Assembly (NCBI GenBank): GCA_964554875.1
Contig: CAZKQJ010000014.1
Span: 28,056-92,055 of the forward strand
Source: Marispirochaeta sp964554875
GTDB lineage: Bacteria; Spirochaetota; Spirochaetia; JC444; Marispirochaetaceae
Direction of reading: 5' to 3'
Length of the DNA: 64,000 bases
The notes beneath the pieces were generated by a model. It saw only the letters and a program-made list of their open reading frames with translations. It ran no database searches and was not told the DNA's origin. Within the stretch, counting starts at the first letter, position 1, and the number at the start of each line of letters is the position of its first letter. Shown here piece after piece: positions 42,116 through 51,251 of the stretch. Position numbers and translations under genes: made by a program.

Positions 42116-44026
42116 CTACATTTTATCCAGCTTTACCTGAACCTCCGCAGTCCAGGGGATATCTCCATCCGTAAGTATCTTCCAGCTCAAGACCAGCATA
42201 TGCTGTTGATACTCTTCCACAATTCCGCCCTCCGTGAGGTAGGGAATATTCATGGGAAGGCTGTACCAGGTAAAGGGAGTCCGACTGCTCAGGCTTATTC
42301 GACTGTTGATGCCCCGGTCTTCCAGCAACAGCGTCATTCCATCGGAGGCATCATCATTTACCTGGATACGGAGGTTCTCCGGGGAACTGAAGGCAAAATT
42401 CAATTCAGTGTTAAAATTGAACTCCCTGCCGTTGGGTACACCGGCGGATAAGCTGTAGCCGACCAGGAAGATGTTCTTTTTGAAGCTGTACTGCTTATTG
42501 AGTACAACGGGCAGATCACCCTCTGCCGTCTTCAAGCTGCCTTCAACTTTCAGCCGGACCTCCCGGGTTTCCCGGTGAAAAGCCTCCTGATCAAAAACCT
42601 TTGTACTGAGATCGGAGATATCCGGGACAAGCCCCTGCTTCAGATCCTCCTCGGTCAGTGGCCTGTCACTTATGTGATCCAGAAAGGAGTACCTGGGAAC
42701 GCTGTCGGTGGGCAGCTCATCGTTAAGATACAGCTCTTCGTGACGGGCCATGGTGGCACAGTAGTTCCAGGAGGCGGGAAAATAGTCCAGCTCGATGAGC
42801 CCTCCCCCGAAGCGGTGGACATAGGCGTTGATATTCGTTCCCCGGTACAGGTATTCCTGGTTGCCGTCCATATCAAAATCGGTGGTAAATATCGAGGGCT
42901 TGAAGATACCCCGTTCCTTGGTAACCTTTTCCGATTCCAGGAGGGAGTAGTAGGCAGCCTGCCGAAAAGCCCGACGATAGATTCCTCCATCCCTTCCATG
43001 CCAGTAGGCGGAGTGACACTGAGCCTTCCAAAGCTCCTCCCGGGCAGTTTTTTTCCGCGAGCGGTCGCCACGGATCTGGTTTACCAGCAGGCTGGTATAC
43101 ATCATCTTGCTGTAGAGGGCATTTCCTTCGGGGTAGCGGGTAAGAAAATGGCGGTAGGACCCGGCGGGCAGAACCGAGGCGTCCAGATCCTCCTGCTCAT
43201 CCCCTGCGGGTCGGCGCTCGATCCAGCGCATCATGCTCTGAAAGGTGACGCTGGAAAAGTAGCGTTTACCGAGGTTCTCCAGATTCCGGGTACACCGTAC
43301 CGGCCGAAAAGTGGAGATTTCAGTACTGCGCTCTTCCAGAAGCCTGAAAAACTCGTCGTACCAGTCCTGTAGCCCCATTGGATTCAGATAAAGACAGATA
43401 ACCTCGGTACCGGTATTGCGATAGATAAGGGAGAGCTCATCGATAAAGGTACCCGGGTCTATCGTGCCTATACGACCGGAAAGCCCGGTGGAAACGGGAT
43501 AGACAATCAGATTCTTTCCCAGGTCCTCGGTATAACAGGGCATGTAGAGCTCTTTTCCCCGGCACCCGGCGTTGGCAAAATAACTGTCCGGCAGCAGGAT
43601 ATAGTCGAAACCCGCGCTTTTAAGCGTACTTGCCAGGGATGGTTCCCATACGTCTCCGGGGAGAACCCCTCCCCTGGGACGCCGGCCGAAGCGTTTTCGT
43701 ATAAAAGTAGTCAGGTATTCGATCTGCCCCAGACGGTCCGGGCTTGGGATCAGCGGGAGAAATGCTTCGTAATGGACACCTCCCAACAGCTCGATCTGCT
43801 TTCGCTTGGACATGTCGTTCAAAAGCATTATGAACTCTGGGTGCCGCTCTTCAAGCCACTCCAGGAGGTTCCCTGAGAAGTAATTCCAGAGATACACTCC
43901 CGGATGGTTGTAGAGGAGGGTCATGAAGGGTTTCAGAACCTTCTGATAATTCTCTTCAAACTCCTCCTCCGACGTTCCGACAGGAAGACTGTTTCGTATT
44001 CCAAGCACCAACTTTTGAATCGGCAT
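42116..44026 (-). CDS. GH57-family protein lacking catalytic residues (pseudo-glucanotransferase)
   Basis: This 636-residue protein follows the architecture of GH57 4-alpha-glucanotransferase: a barrel domain (1-300), then DUF1925- and DUF1926-like C-terminal domains. Several family motifs are eroded: HxHQPVG is RNSLPVG (11-17), the nucleophile Glu of E-R-V-W-x-P is Gly124 in PGDVWEP, and the acid Asp of DDGEKFG is missing in LNPMGLQ (214-220). Neighbouring conserved residues (the SGNLLEWL and LPLIPSPDRLGQIE segments) remain. It may bind alpha-glucan without cleaving it. It lies 23 bases behind rnfB. No intact GH57 paralogue is in this window. Confidence 0.82.
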   Translation of the reverse strand: MPIQKLVLGIRNSLPVGTSEEEFEENYQKVLKPFMTLLYNHPGVYLWNYFSGNLLEWLEERHPEFIMLLNDMSKRKQIELLGGVHYEAFLPLIPSPDRLGQIEYLTTFIRKRFGRRPRGGVLPGDVWEPSLASTLKSAGFDYILLPDSYFANAGCRGKELYMPCYTEDLGKNLIVYPVSTGLSGRIGTIDPGTFIDELSLIYRNTGTEVICLYLNPMGLQDWYDEFFRLLEERSTEISTFRPVRCTRNLENLGKRYFSSVTFQSMMRWIERRPAGDEQEDLDASVLPAGSYRHFLTRYPEGNALYSKMMYTSLLVNQIRGDRSRKKTAREELWKAQCHSAYWHGRDGGIYRRAFRQAAYYSLLESEKVTKERGIFKPSIFTTDFDMDGNQEYLYRGTNINAYVHRFGGGLIELDYFPASWNYCATMARHEELYLNDELPTDSVPRYSFLDHISDRPLTEEDLKQGLVPDISDLSTKVFDQEAFHRETREVRLKVEGSLKTAEGDLPVVLNKQYSFKKNIFLVGYSLSAGVPNGREFNFNTELNFAFSSPENLRIQVNDDASDGMTLLLEDRGINSRISLSSRTPFTWYSLPMNIPYLTEGGIVEEYQQHMLVLSWKILTDGDIPWTAEVQVKLDKM

Positions 44027-44049
44027 TACAGAAATAGTTATTCCTTTTT

Positions 44050-44859
44050 TTATTTTTTATCCGCGGCTATAATGCACTTAGGAGGGCATGCCTTGGCAGC
44101 TTCCTCACGCTCACCCTTGTGGGAGTAGTCAATTGTAGCCAGGAAATTCTCCACCTGAAATCCCCCTTCAGGCGACTTCTTCTCGCATAGCTTACACCCG
44201 ATACACCCGACTGTACAGTATTTCTTTGTAACTCCCCCCTTGTCGGTGGAATTACAGGCGACAATCCTGTCTGCCGAATAGGGAATCATGCGGATAACAT
44301 TGGTGGGACATATATCGACGCATTTGCCGCAGGAGATGCAAATATCCTTGTCCACCCATACACAGTTATCATCGTCATAGGAGATCGCGTCCACAGGGCA
44401 GATCTTAATACAGCTGCCGAGTCCCAGACAGCCATAGGGGCATACCTTGTCTCCGCCGAAGAGAATATGGGCGCTGACACAGTCTTCCACACCCTTATAG
44501 TCAAACTTGTATACCGACCGCTCCCGGTTACCCCGGCAGTGTACCTGAGCCACCATCTTTTCCTTGCTAAGGTCCACCTCTTTGCCGAGGATCCTGCCAA
44601 GAGCAACCATTACTTCCTGACCTCCGGGAGAACAGAGGCTGATTTCGGCATCCTGCTTGACCATTCCTTCCGCGTAGGCGGCGCAACCGGCGAAACCGCA
44701 GGCACCACAGTTAATTCCGGGAAGCACCGCTTCTACCTCTTCGATCCGCCGGTCCTTTTCCACGGCCAATACCCTTGACGCTATGGCGAGCCCTGAGCCG
44801 AAAAGCAGACCGAGAACTCCGACAACACCTAATGCATACAGTGCAGAAATAATACTCAT
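44050..44859 (-). CDS. rnfB: Rnf complex subunit B (Fe-S protein)
   Basis: This is a 269-residue ferredoxin-type subunit of the Na+/H+-translocating ferredoxin:NAD+ oxidoreductase. An N-terminal membrane anchor is followed by the 4Fe-4S domain (LPGINCGACGFAGC), then two further ferredoxin-type 4Fe-4S sets (CPYGCLGLGSCIKICP; CISCGKCVDICP) and a Cys-rich tail (CTVGCIGCKLCEK). It is the last gene of rnfCDGEAB. Its cluster domains pass electrons from reduced ferredoxin into the membrane part. Confidence 0.96.
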   Translation of the reverse strand: MSIISALYALGVVGVLGLLFGSGLAIASRVLAVEKDRRIEEVEAVLPGINCGACGFAGCAAYAEGMVKQDAEISLCSPGGQEVMVALGRILGKEVDLSKEKMVAQVHCRGNRERSVYKFDYKGVEDCVSAHILFGGDKVCPYGCLGLGSCIKICPVDAISYDDDNCVWVDKDICISCGKCVDICPTNVIRMIPYSADRIVACNSTDKGGVTKKYCTVGCIGCKLCEKKSPEGGFQVENFLATIDYSHKGEREEAAKACPPKCIIAADKK

Positions 44860-44868
44860 GCTAACTTC

Positions 44869-45465
44869 CTATAGTCCGGGGAACAGGTTATTCAGGAGGG
44901 TCTTATCGAAGGCCATGAAAGCCATTGCCATCAGTCCGCCGGTAATAAAGGCGATGGATACCCCCTGAAAGGGTTTGGGGATCCATTCTGTGTCCAGCTT
45001 TTCACGGATTGTGGACATCAGTACGATGGCAAGAAGAAAGCCTACCCCTGCGGAAAAACCGGCAATAAAGCTTTCCAGGGCATTATAGTTGTTCTGGACC
45101 GCGATAACCGCCATACCCATTACAGCACAGTTGGTGGTTATCAGGGGAAGATAGATTCCCAGAGCCTTGTAGAGGGCTGGAGAGACCTTCTGGATTACCA
45201 TCTCCACCAGCTGCACCAGAGAAGCGATCACCAGGATAAAGGAGATGGTCCTCAGAAAGGTAAGATCCAGGGGAACCAGAATCCAGTGATAGATTATCCA
45301 GGTTGCCAGAGTGGCGATGGACATGACAAAGATAACCGCAAAGCCCATTCCGACGGCGGATTCTACGTTTTTCGAGACACCGATAAAGGGACATATACCC
45401 AGAAACTGGGTCAGAATGAAGTTGTTGATAAAAACAAAGGTTATAAATATTCCAATGTAGATCAT
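44869..45465 (-). CDS. rnfA: Rnf complex subunit A
   Basis: This is a 198-residue integral membrane protein with six transmembrane helices. NNFILTQFLGICPFIGVSK at the N-terminus is the conserved RnfA/NqrE segment, with the Cys that helps hold the membrane Fe-S centre. It starts 3 bases after rnfE ends. Confidence 0.95.
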   Translation of the reverse strand: MIYIGIFITFVFINNFILTQFLGICPFIGVSKNVESAVGMGFAVIFVMSIATLATWIIYHWILVPLDLTFLRTISFILVIASLVQLVEMVIQKVSPALYKALGIYLPLITTNCAVMGMAVIAVQNNYNALESFIAGFSAGVGFLLAIVLMSTIREKLDTEWIPKPFQGVSIAFITGGLMAMAFMAFDKTLLNNLFPGL

Positions 45466-45468
45466 GGC

Positions 45469-46137
45469 CTATTCCGCTAAAGCGGCCTCCTTTACACCTT
45501 TTTCGTTCTTCGGCGCGTCCTTCTTCTTAGCCTCGTAGTAGTTAAGAAGGGCTTTCAGATAGCCGATTACCAGCAGGGCCCCGGCGGCGAGGGTCATGAT
45601 TCTGGCGGGAGACTGGTAAATCAGGGGAATCCTGATGATCCCGTCGAATCCCAGGGGTGCAATGGGAAAAATGGTGACCGTCCCGTTACCGAAGAACTCA
45701 CGCACCAGGGAGATTGCCGAAAGGCCAAGGGTAAATCCAAGCCCCATCCCCAGGGCATCCAGGACTGAAGGCAGCAGCCTGTTCTTGCTGGCGAAGGCCT
45801 CCGCACGGCCGAGAATGATACAGTTGACAACGATAAGGGGAACAAAAACCCCGAGACTGTTGTACAGGTCCGGAGCGTAAGCCTGCATGACCATCTCCAC
45901 GATGGTAACAAAGGATGCGATTATTACGATGTAGGCCGGGATGCGGACCTTCTCGGGGATAAAGCCTTTAAGAAGGGAGACGAAGATGTTTGACCCGACG
46001 AGCACAAAGAGAGTGCCCGCTCCCATACCCAGGGCGTTTATGACTTTTGTGGAAACTCCGAGGGCGGGGCAAAGTCCGAGAAGGACTACAAATATGGGAT
46101 TCTCCTTGAAGAGTCCCTTGGTAAACTCGCGTATCAT
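45469..46137 (-). CDS. rnfE: Rnf complex subunit E
   Basis: This is a 222-residue membrane protein homologous to RnfA/NqrD. The N-terminal NPIFVVLLGLCPALGVSTK motif carries the conserved Cys. Six hydrophobic helices are visible; a Lys-rich tail follows. It overlaps rnfG by 4 bases. Confidence 0.95.
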   Translation of the reverse strand: MIREFTKGLFKENPIFVVLLGLCPALGVSTKVINALGMGAGTLFVLVGSNIFVSLLKGFIPEKVRIPAYIVIIASFVTIVEMVMQAYAPDLYNSLGVFVPLIVVNCIILGRAEAFASKNRLLPSVLDALGMGLGFTLGLSAISLVREFFGNGTVTIFPIAPLGFDGIIRIPLIYQSPARIMTLAAGALLVIGYLKALLNYYEAKKKDAPKNEKGVKEAALAE

Positions 46138-46694
46138 TCTGTTCCTCCCAGTTCAGCGGCGAAATCACTGCCTGTATTGAGGGCCCTGCCAATGCCGCTG
46201 AAGGTTATGGTTGCACCGGAGATGGCGTCCGCCTGGTCCTGAGGAAGCTGACTCTTGCGGTACGGCACATCTTTTTCGCCTCCGGTTCCTTTGAACATGC
46301 GCATATATTCAGGTTTCTCCGCCTCTTTTCCCAGCCCGGGGGTCTCCTGGTTGTCCATAAGAACAGCGGAGTGCACCGTGCCGTCCTTGAGATAGCTGGC
46401 AATCATGTTCAGGTCACCACCGTAGCCGGAGCCAACCAGGCGCAGAACATAACCCACCTTCTCGCCGGAGGCGCTGCTTACCGGATAATACCCGCGGACA
46501 ACGCCGCTTTCAGCGACAGCTTCGTATTCCCCTGCGGATCCTTCGGGAACAACAGCCGCCAGGGCTGCCTGCAAACGGGCGAGTCTGAGTTCCTCGATGC
46601 GCGGGGCGGTTACGGCGTTGACAAGCCCCAGGCTGAAGGCGGCAACTGCGCAGATCAGGGCGAGCTTACCGCCGATTACAGTAATAGTCTTCAT
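46134..46694 (-). CDS. rnfG: Rnf complex subunit G (FMN-binding)
   Basis: This is a 186-residue subunit with one N-terminal membrane helix and a periplasmic FMN domain. The flavinylation site SGATITFSGIG is present, so the Thr that carries covalent FMN is retained; an ApbE-type flavin transferase must be encoded elsewhere. It overlaps rnfD and rnfE by 4 bases. Confidence 0.94.
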   Translation of the reverse strand: MKTITVIGGKLALICAVAAFSLGLVNAVTAPRIEELRLARLQAALAAVVPEGSAGEYEAVAESGVVRGYYPVSSASGEKVGYVLRLVGSGYGGDLNMIASYLKDGTVHSAVLMDNQETPGLGKEAEKPEYMRMFKGTGGEKDVPYRKSQLPQDQADAISGATITFSGIGRALNTGSDFAAELGGTE

Positions 46695-47776
46695 TTGGCG
46701 GCCTCCTCGCGGATTTCACCGAAGAGTTTCGGCTGTGTATAGCGGTTAATCATGGGAACAGAGATGTTCATAAGGATAATCGCCAGGGATACCCCTTCGG
46801 GGAAGGAGCCGAAAATGCGGATAAGGAAGGTCAGAAAACCGATACCCGCGCCATAGATCAGCATGCCCTTCTTTGTCAGGGGCGAAGAGACCATGTCGGT
46901 GGCCATAAAGAGAAGCCCCAACATGAATCCGCCGGAAAGGATGTGAAACAGTACGTCTCCGGCAAACAGGCCGGCACCGAAGGGAAGCCCCGCAAAAAGA
47001 AAGATAAGCAGGACAAAACTTGCCGCATAGGAGGCGACAATTTCCCAGTTGACGATTTTAACCAGCATCAGGTAGATCCCGCCGATAAGGAGCAGCAAAG
47101 CCGAGGCCTCGCCGATACAGCCGGGAATATTCCCGAGAAACAGGTCAAAATAACCGTTTTCAAGACCGGGAAAGATACCCTGAAAAGAGGCCGTCAGGTT
47201 CATATCCATGTCGCTCACCGGAAACCCGAGATCCCGCAGCAGAGCCATGGGACCTGAGACAGGCTCGGTCAGCTCCAGGAGGCCTGTCTTTATGCTGCTT
47301 AAGGGAGTCGACATGGTCACCGCATCCAGGTTCAGGGCCCTGGGTACCGGCCAGGTAGTCATGTCGCCTGTCCAGGAGAAAAAGACGAAAACCCGCCCTG
47401 CCAGGGCCGGATTCATCCAGTTGCGACCCAGGCCGCCGAAGGTCCACTTGACCACCAGGATGGCAAAGGCCGAAGCGATGACCGGGATATAGAGCGGAAT
47501 GGTCCCGGGCATGTTCATCCCCACCAGAAGCCCGGTAAGGAAGGCGCTGCCGTCGTTCAGGGTAAAGCGACCGCTTGCGCGTCCGGCGAGATATTCAAAA
47601 AGCAGTGAACTTGCAATGGAGACCAGCAGTACAGTCAGGCTCGAAAGCCCGAACTGGTATACCCCCCACAGTGCCGCCGGAGCAAGGGCGGCGGAAACAC
47701 GCCACATGATCGATGCGGTGGTGTCCCGGTGATGAATGTGGGGCGATGACGTGATTATAAGGGAATCGGTATTCAT
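46691..47776 (-). CDS. rnfD: Rnf complex subunit D
   Basis: This is a 361-residue membrane protein with about ten helices, homologous to NqrB. The flavinylation motif is DAVTMSTPLSSIK, with Thr in the S-T-P position. Order and size agree with other spirochaete and clostridial Rnf operons. A GAGG ribosome-binding site precedes the ATG, 44 bases past rnfC. Confidence 0.95.
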   Translation of the reverse strand: MNTDSLIITSSPHIHHRDTTASIMWRVSAALAPAALWGVYQFGLSSLTVLLVSIASSLLFEYLAGRASGRFTLNDGSAFLTGLLVGMNMPGTIPLYIPVIASAFAILVVKWTFGGLGRNWMNPALAGRVFVFFSWTGDMTTWPVPRALNLDAVTMSTPLSSIKTGLLELTEPVSGPMALLRDLGFPVSDMDMNLTASFQGIFPGLENGYFDLFLGNIPGCIGEASALLLLIGGIYLMLVKIVNWEIVASYAASFVLLIFLFAGLPFGAGLFAGDVLFHILSGGFMLGLLFMATDMVSSPLTKKGMLIYGAGIGFLTFLIRIFGSFPEGVSLAIILMNISVPMINRYTQPKLFGEIREEAAK

Positions 47777-47820
47777 CCTAACCTCATATTTATATTGAGT
47801 TTATGCATCAACCGGGGGCC

Positions 47821-49182
47821 TCATGCCCTGGCCGCCGCATCCTTGCGCGCTTTGCGTCGCCGCAGCTCGTATTTACCGCCCTTCATACCCTGAACGAGGG
47901 GTATATGAGCAGGACAGGAAAAGCCGCAGCAGCCGCACTCCTTACAGTCCAGAAGACCAATGGCCATCGCCTCTTCATACTCCTGGTGGTCCAGAAACTT
48001 GAAGAGCCGGCTGGGATTCAGTCCCATAGGGCAGGCGGCAACACAGCGGCCGCAGGAGATACAGGCGGTCTGCCTGCTGCGGCGAAGTTCCTTTTCCGTC
48101 AGGGCCAGGATGCCCGAGGTACCCTTGGTTACCGGGGTTTCGGGATCAAAGAAGGCAAAACCCATCATGGGTCCGCCGGCTACAAGCTTGACCGTTCCGT
48201 CCAGGCTTCCTCCGGCCTCTTCGATCAGCATCCTTACCGGAGTGCCCACTCTGGCTTTCAGGTTGACCGGCTTTTTGATACCGCCGCCGGATACGGTGAC
48301 GACTCTTTCGTAGAGGGCCTTTTTACAGGCCACCGCTTCGTAGACGGCGTTTACCGTTCCAACGTTGGCAACCACGGCCCCGACCTCGATGGGAAGGGCT
48401 CCGGAGGGGACCTCCCTGTTGATTGTCGCCTTCAGCAGCTGCTTTTCATCCCCCTGGGGGTATTTTACCTTCAAGGGGAACACCCTGACCGGAAAGTCGG
48501 CTTTTGCAGCGAATTCCTGCATGCGCGCTATGGCATCCGGCTTGTTCTTCTCAATACCGATTCGAACTTCCTTCGGTTCCAGTACGGAATAGAGGATTTT
48601 CATGCCCTTGAAAAGCTCTTCCGTCTTTTCCAGCATCAGTCGATGGTCCGAGGTAAGGTAGGGTTCGCACTCCGTTCCGTTGATTACCAGGTACTCGGCG
48701 CTGTAACCCTTGGGAAGGGAAAACTTAACGTGAGCCGGGAAGGTCGCTCCACCCATTCCGACGATGCCGTAGTCCGCAATGGCCTTGAGGATGTCTTCTT
48801 TACCCATGGACTTCCAAGCGTCGGTCTCGGGGAAATCCGGCGGAGCTGAACCGTCGGAAGCTATTACTACAGCTTTGGATCTCCCGCCGTGGGGAAGAAA
48901 AACCTCGGTAAATTCCTTAACCTCCCCCGCGCAGGGGCTGTGTATGTTCGCGGAGATAAACCCGCTGGATTTTGCCAGCAAATCGCCGAAGGCCACGGTA
49001 TTCCCCGCTTCAACCACCGGCTCAGCGGGGCTTCCCAGGTGCTGGGACAAGGGAACAACGAAGAGCTCGGGGACCGGAGCGTCCTGAATCGGGACTCCCT
49101 CGCTGTAATGCTTGTTATCCGGAGGATGTATACCCCCCTTGGTAAATGTAAAAGAGGCCGTATTTTCGCTTATTGTTTTCAT
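47821..49182 (-). CDS. rnfC: Rnf complex subunit C
   Basis: This is a 453-residue NADH- and Fe-S-binding cytosolic subunit. It has the RnfC N-terminal domain (GIHPPDNKHYSEGVPIQDAP), the NADH/FMN region (GIVGMGGATFPAHVK) and two 4Fe-4S motifs (CISCGRCVAACPMGL; CKECGCCGFSCPAHIP). It is the first rnf gene and overlaps the upstream membrane-protein gene by 4 bases, so transcription of the rnf genes may begin well upstream. Confidence 0.95.
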   Translation of the reverse strand: MKTISENTASFTFTKGGIHPPDNKHYSEGVPIQDAPVPELFVVPLSQHLGSPAEPVVEAGNTVAFGDLLAKSSGFISANIHSPCAGEVKEFTEVFLPHGGRSKAVVIASDGSAPPDFPETDAWKSMGKEDILKAIADYGIVGMGGATFPAHVKFSLPKGYSAEYLVINGTECEPYLTSDHRLMLEKTEELFKGMKILYSVLEPKEVRIGIEKNKPDAIARMQEFAAKADFPVRVFPLKVKYPQGDEKQLLKATINREVPSGALPIEVGAVVANVGTVNAVYEAVACKKALYERVVTVSGGGIKKPVNLKARVGTPVRMLIEEAGGSLDGTVKLVAGGPMMGFAFFDPETPVTKGTSGILALTEKELRRSRQTACISCGRCVAACPMGLNPSRLFKFLDHQEYEEAMAIGLLDCKECGCCGFSCPAHIPLVQGMKGGKYELRRRKARKDAAARA

Positions 49183-50699
49183 GCAGTTTGGCTCATTCTC
49201 CTTGATTCGAATCTTCTAATGCTGCCGACGATTAATTGCCTTCTTCCCCTTGTGCTTTGAAACAGACGTAAGGCTGCAAAGGAGAACAGGAGTCCGAAGC
49301 CCGTATAGACGCCGTAGACAGGAGTTCGGCCGAAGGTAATCGTAGTGCGCAGAATACCTTTCGGTATGCCTTCGTGAATGAAAAAATCTATTATTCGATC
49401 GGTATCGTTATTGATTATATCTGTATACCAAGTATATGTAAACCGCCATACAGTATTTCTTTCCGAGAGGATCCTTCCATCCGCTCGCCGGTAGTTCTCT
49501 ATGGAGAGCTCGCTGTTCAATTTCGGAAGAGAAAAATCCGGACGGTACAGGTAATTCTCCTGGAAATAACGGTGAGTCAGGTAGAGGGGCAGCGACGGGG
49601 CGCCCTGCTTCTGCCCCATCTCGGATAAAATCTCAAGACTCCTGTCCAGGTCCTTAGCCGGAAGGGCAAGTTCTACAGGAACGGGTAGTTTGAGGTCCGT
49701 CTCTTCAAGGCCCGCAGGAAGCAAAAGCACTGTCAGCATGCCGCAGGCCGCAGCAACAGCCTGAAAGGACATTCTCGCACCCCCCTCCCGACGATAGCCC
49801 AGAGAGACCGGCACAAAGAGGGGGTGTAGAAGCTGCTGCTGCCGATACTCCTCCATCATCAACCGGAAGCGCAGCAAAGCCAGACCTGCCAGGGCAGCAG
49901 AAAAGGGAAAACGCAGGAAATCAACAAAAGAGACAAAAGCCCCGTACATTGCCATTCCTGCAAAGAGTCCCAGCGCGAGCAGAACTGCTTCGTACCGGGA
50001 AGACGATTCCAGGACTGCCTCCTTATCGTGATACCGACACAACAGAAAAGGAAGAACCTGTGCCATCAGACGGGGTATGACAAAGAGGGCCATGAGTGCC
50101 AGAAAGACGGCGTCTCTTCCGGAAAATATGATACCGATGCCCCAGGGCAGCAGCATGAGGGCAGAAAGCAGACGATGAGAAGGCTGCAGAAGGAGTACCG
50201 GAACAGCGACAAAAAGGAAGATCAGCACAAGAGGAATATTCGAAGGTCGGCTTGTATCGACGATTAAGGCCGCTTCAGGGCCAATTCCCTTTTCCCGGAG
50301 CAAACGCTCCATTGCACCGGGGGAGACACTACGGGGAAAATACAGTACGTCTGCGTCCTCTCCCTGCCAGTGCGCATGGAACAGGAAAGGCAGGACGCGA
50401 ATAAAGGGATCTATCCGCGGGTCCCGGGAAGAAAACCGTGTCTCCACCTGGTCCAGGGGAATTCTCAGCATTGAAGAAAAACCATTAATGTTCACCAGAA
50501 GGGTACGGGGAGAGAGGAGCTCCAGCTCCGGGGTAAGCTGTTCCTCCACCTCGGCTCCGTCCCGGGCTACAAGAGTATACCAGTGGGGCCAGATTTTCAG
50601 GGGCTCCTCGGCGGGTTTTCCCGCGGCCAGCATGATGCAGACAGCCAGATAGAGGAGAACAAATAATCCCGCACGAAAAACCAGCTTCATGGGAAGCAC
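49179..50699 (-). CDS. Conserved multi-pass membrane protein, unknown function
   Basis: This is a 506-residue protein without a recognised family. An N-terminal signal-anchor (AGLFVLLYLAVCIMLAAG) is followed by an extracytoplasmic domain, then about six central transmembrane helices (about 155-305), a second soluble domain and a C-terminal helix. GTG at 50699 or ATG at 50690 may be the start. It overlaps rnfC by 4 bases and may be transcribed with the rnf operon. A sensor-like or assembly role for Rnf is guesswork. Confidence 0.65.
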   Translation of the reverse strand: MLPMKLVFRAGLFVLLYLAVCIMLAAGKPAEEPLKIWPHWYTLVARDGAEVEEQLTPELELLSPRTLLVNINGFSSMLRIPLDQVETRFSSRDPRIDPFIRVLPFLFHAHWQGEDADVLYFPRSVSPGAMERLLREKGIGPEAALIVDTSRPSNIPLVLIFLFVAVPVLLLQPSHRLLSALMLLPWGIGIIFSGRDAVFLALMALFVIPRLMAQVLPFLLCRYHDKEAVLESSSRYEAVLLALGLFAGMAMYGAFVSFVDFLRFPFSAALAGLALLRFRLMMEEYRQQQLLHPLFVPVSLGYRREGGARMSFQAVAAACGMLTVLLLPAGLEETDLKLPVPVELALPAKDLDRSLEILSEMGQKQGAPSLPLYLTHRYFQENYLYRPDFSLPKLNSELSIENYRRADGRILSERNTVWRFTYTWYTDIINNDTDRIIDFFIHEGIPKGILRTTITFGRTPVYGVYTGFGLLFSFAALRLFQSTRGRRQLIVGSIRRFESRRMSQTA

Positions 50700-50705
50700 C
50701 GTCCC

Positions 50706-51161
50706 TTACAGCCTGCAGAACGCGACAGCGATAAAGAAGCCGAGAAGAGCCCCGATAAAAACCTCCGCCGGGGTATGTCCGTGGACCTCCTTTACCGGAT
50801 GAAAGGGGATTCTATAACGTTTCTGCAGTTCAACCCCCAGGTCATTCAGAGCCCTGGCCTGCAGCCCCGCCGAACGACGCACCCCAAGAGCATCACGGAT
50901 AACCAGCATGGAAAAAAAGAGCATGGAGATAAATATGGGGGAATCAATTCCCTCGACGAATCCGAGGGAGGTGGTCAGGGCAGTAGTCGCCGAGGAGTGA
51001 CTCGAGGGCATTCCCCCGGTCCGCCACAGAAGGGTGTAGATTACATCCCGGGATTTGAGGGAACGGGGTTTGAACAATTCGACGGCGGCCTTGACGAACT
51101 GAGCCATAAACCAGCCGAAGATCGCCGATAAAAAAACTGGATGACTGAGAAAGCGATACAC
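50706..51161 (-). CDS. Divergent PAP2 family (DUF212) membrane phosphatase
   Basis: This is a 151-residue membrane protein. GGMPSSHSSATTAL and EVHGHTPAEVFIGALLG are the two DUF212 motifs, equivalent to PAP2 phosphatase motifs with the essential His residues. Members are predicted lipid or undecaprenyl phosphatases. It is 6 bases upstream of the membrane-protein gene. It diverges from the P-loop gene, whose promoter lies in the 90 bases between. Confidence 0.85.
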   Translation of the reverse strand: MYRFLSHPVFLSAIFGWFMAQFVKAAVELFKPRSLKSRDVIYTLLWRTGGMPSSHSSATTALTTSLGFVEGIDSPIFISMLFFSMLVIRDALGVRRSAGLQARALNDLGVELQKRYRIPFHPVKEVHGHTPAEVFIGALLGFFIAVAFCRL

Positions 51162-51216
51162 TTAACTTACCCCGCAGGCGATCATGCTGAAGGTATTTTC
51201 CCCGCCTCCCCGCCAT

Positions 51217-51245
51217 TTGTCAAGGCAGGGCGAAAAGAGTATAGT
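51217..51245 (+). promoter_or_regulatory. Promoter abutting a GTG start
   Basis: TTGTCA (51217-51222), 17-base spacer, TATAGT (51240-51245). The GTG at 51252 begins at +1 for a typical spacing of 6 bases. Confidence 0.6.
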
Positions 51246-51251
51246 TTGGTT

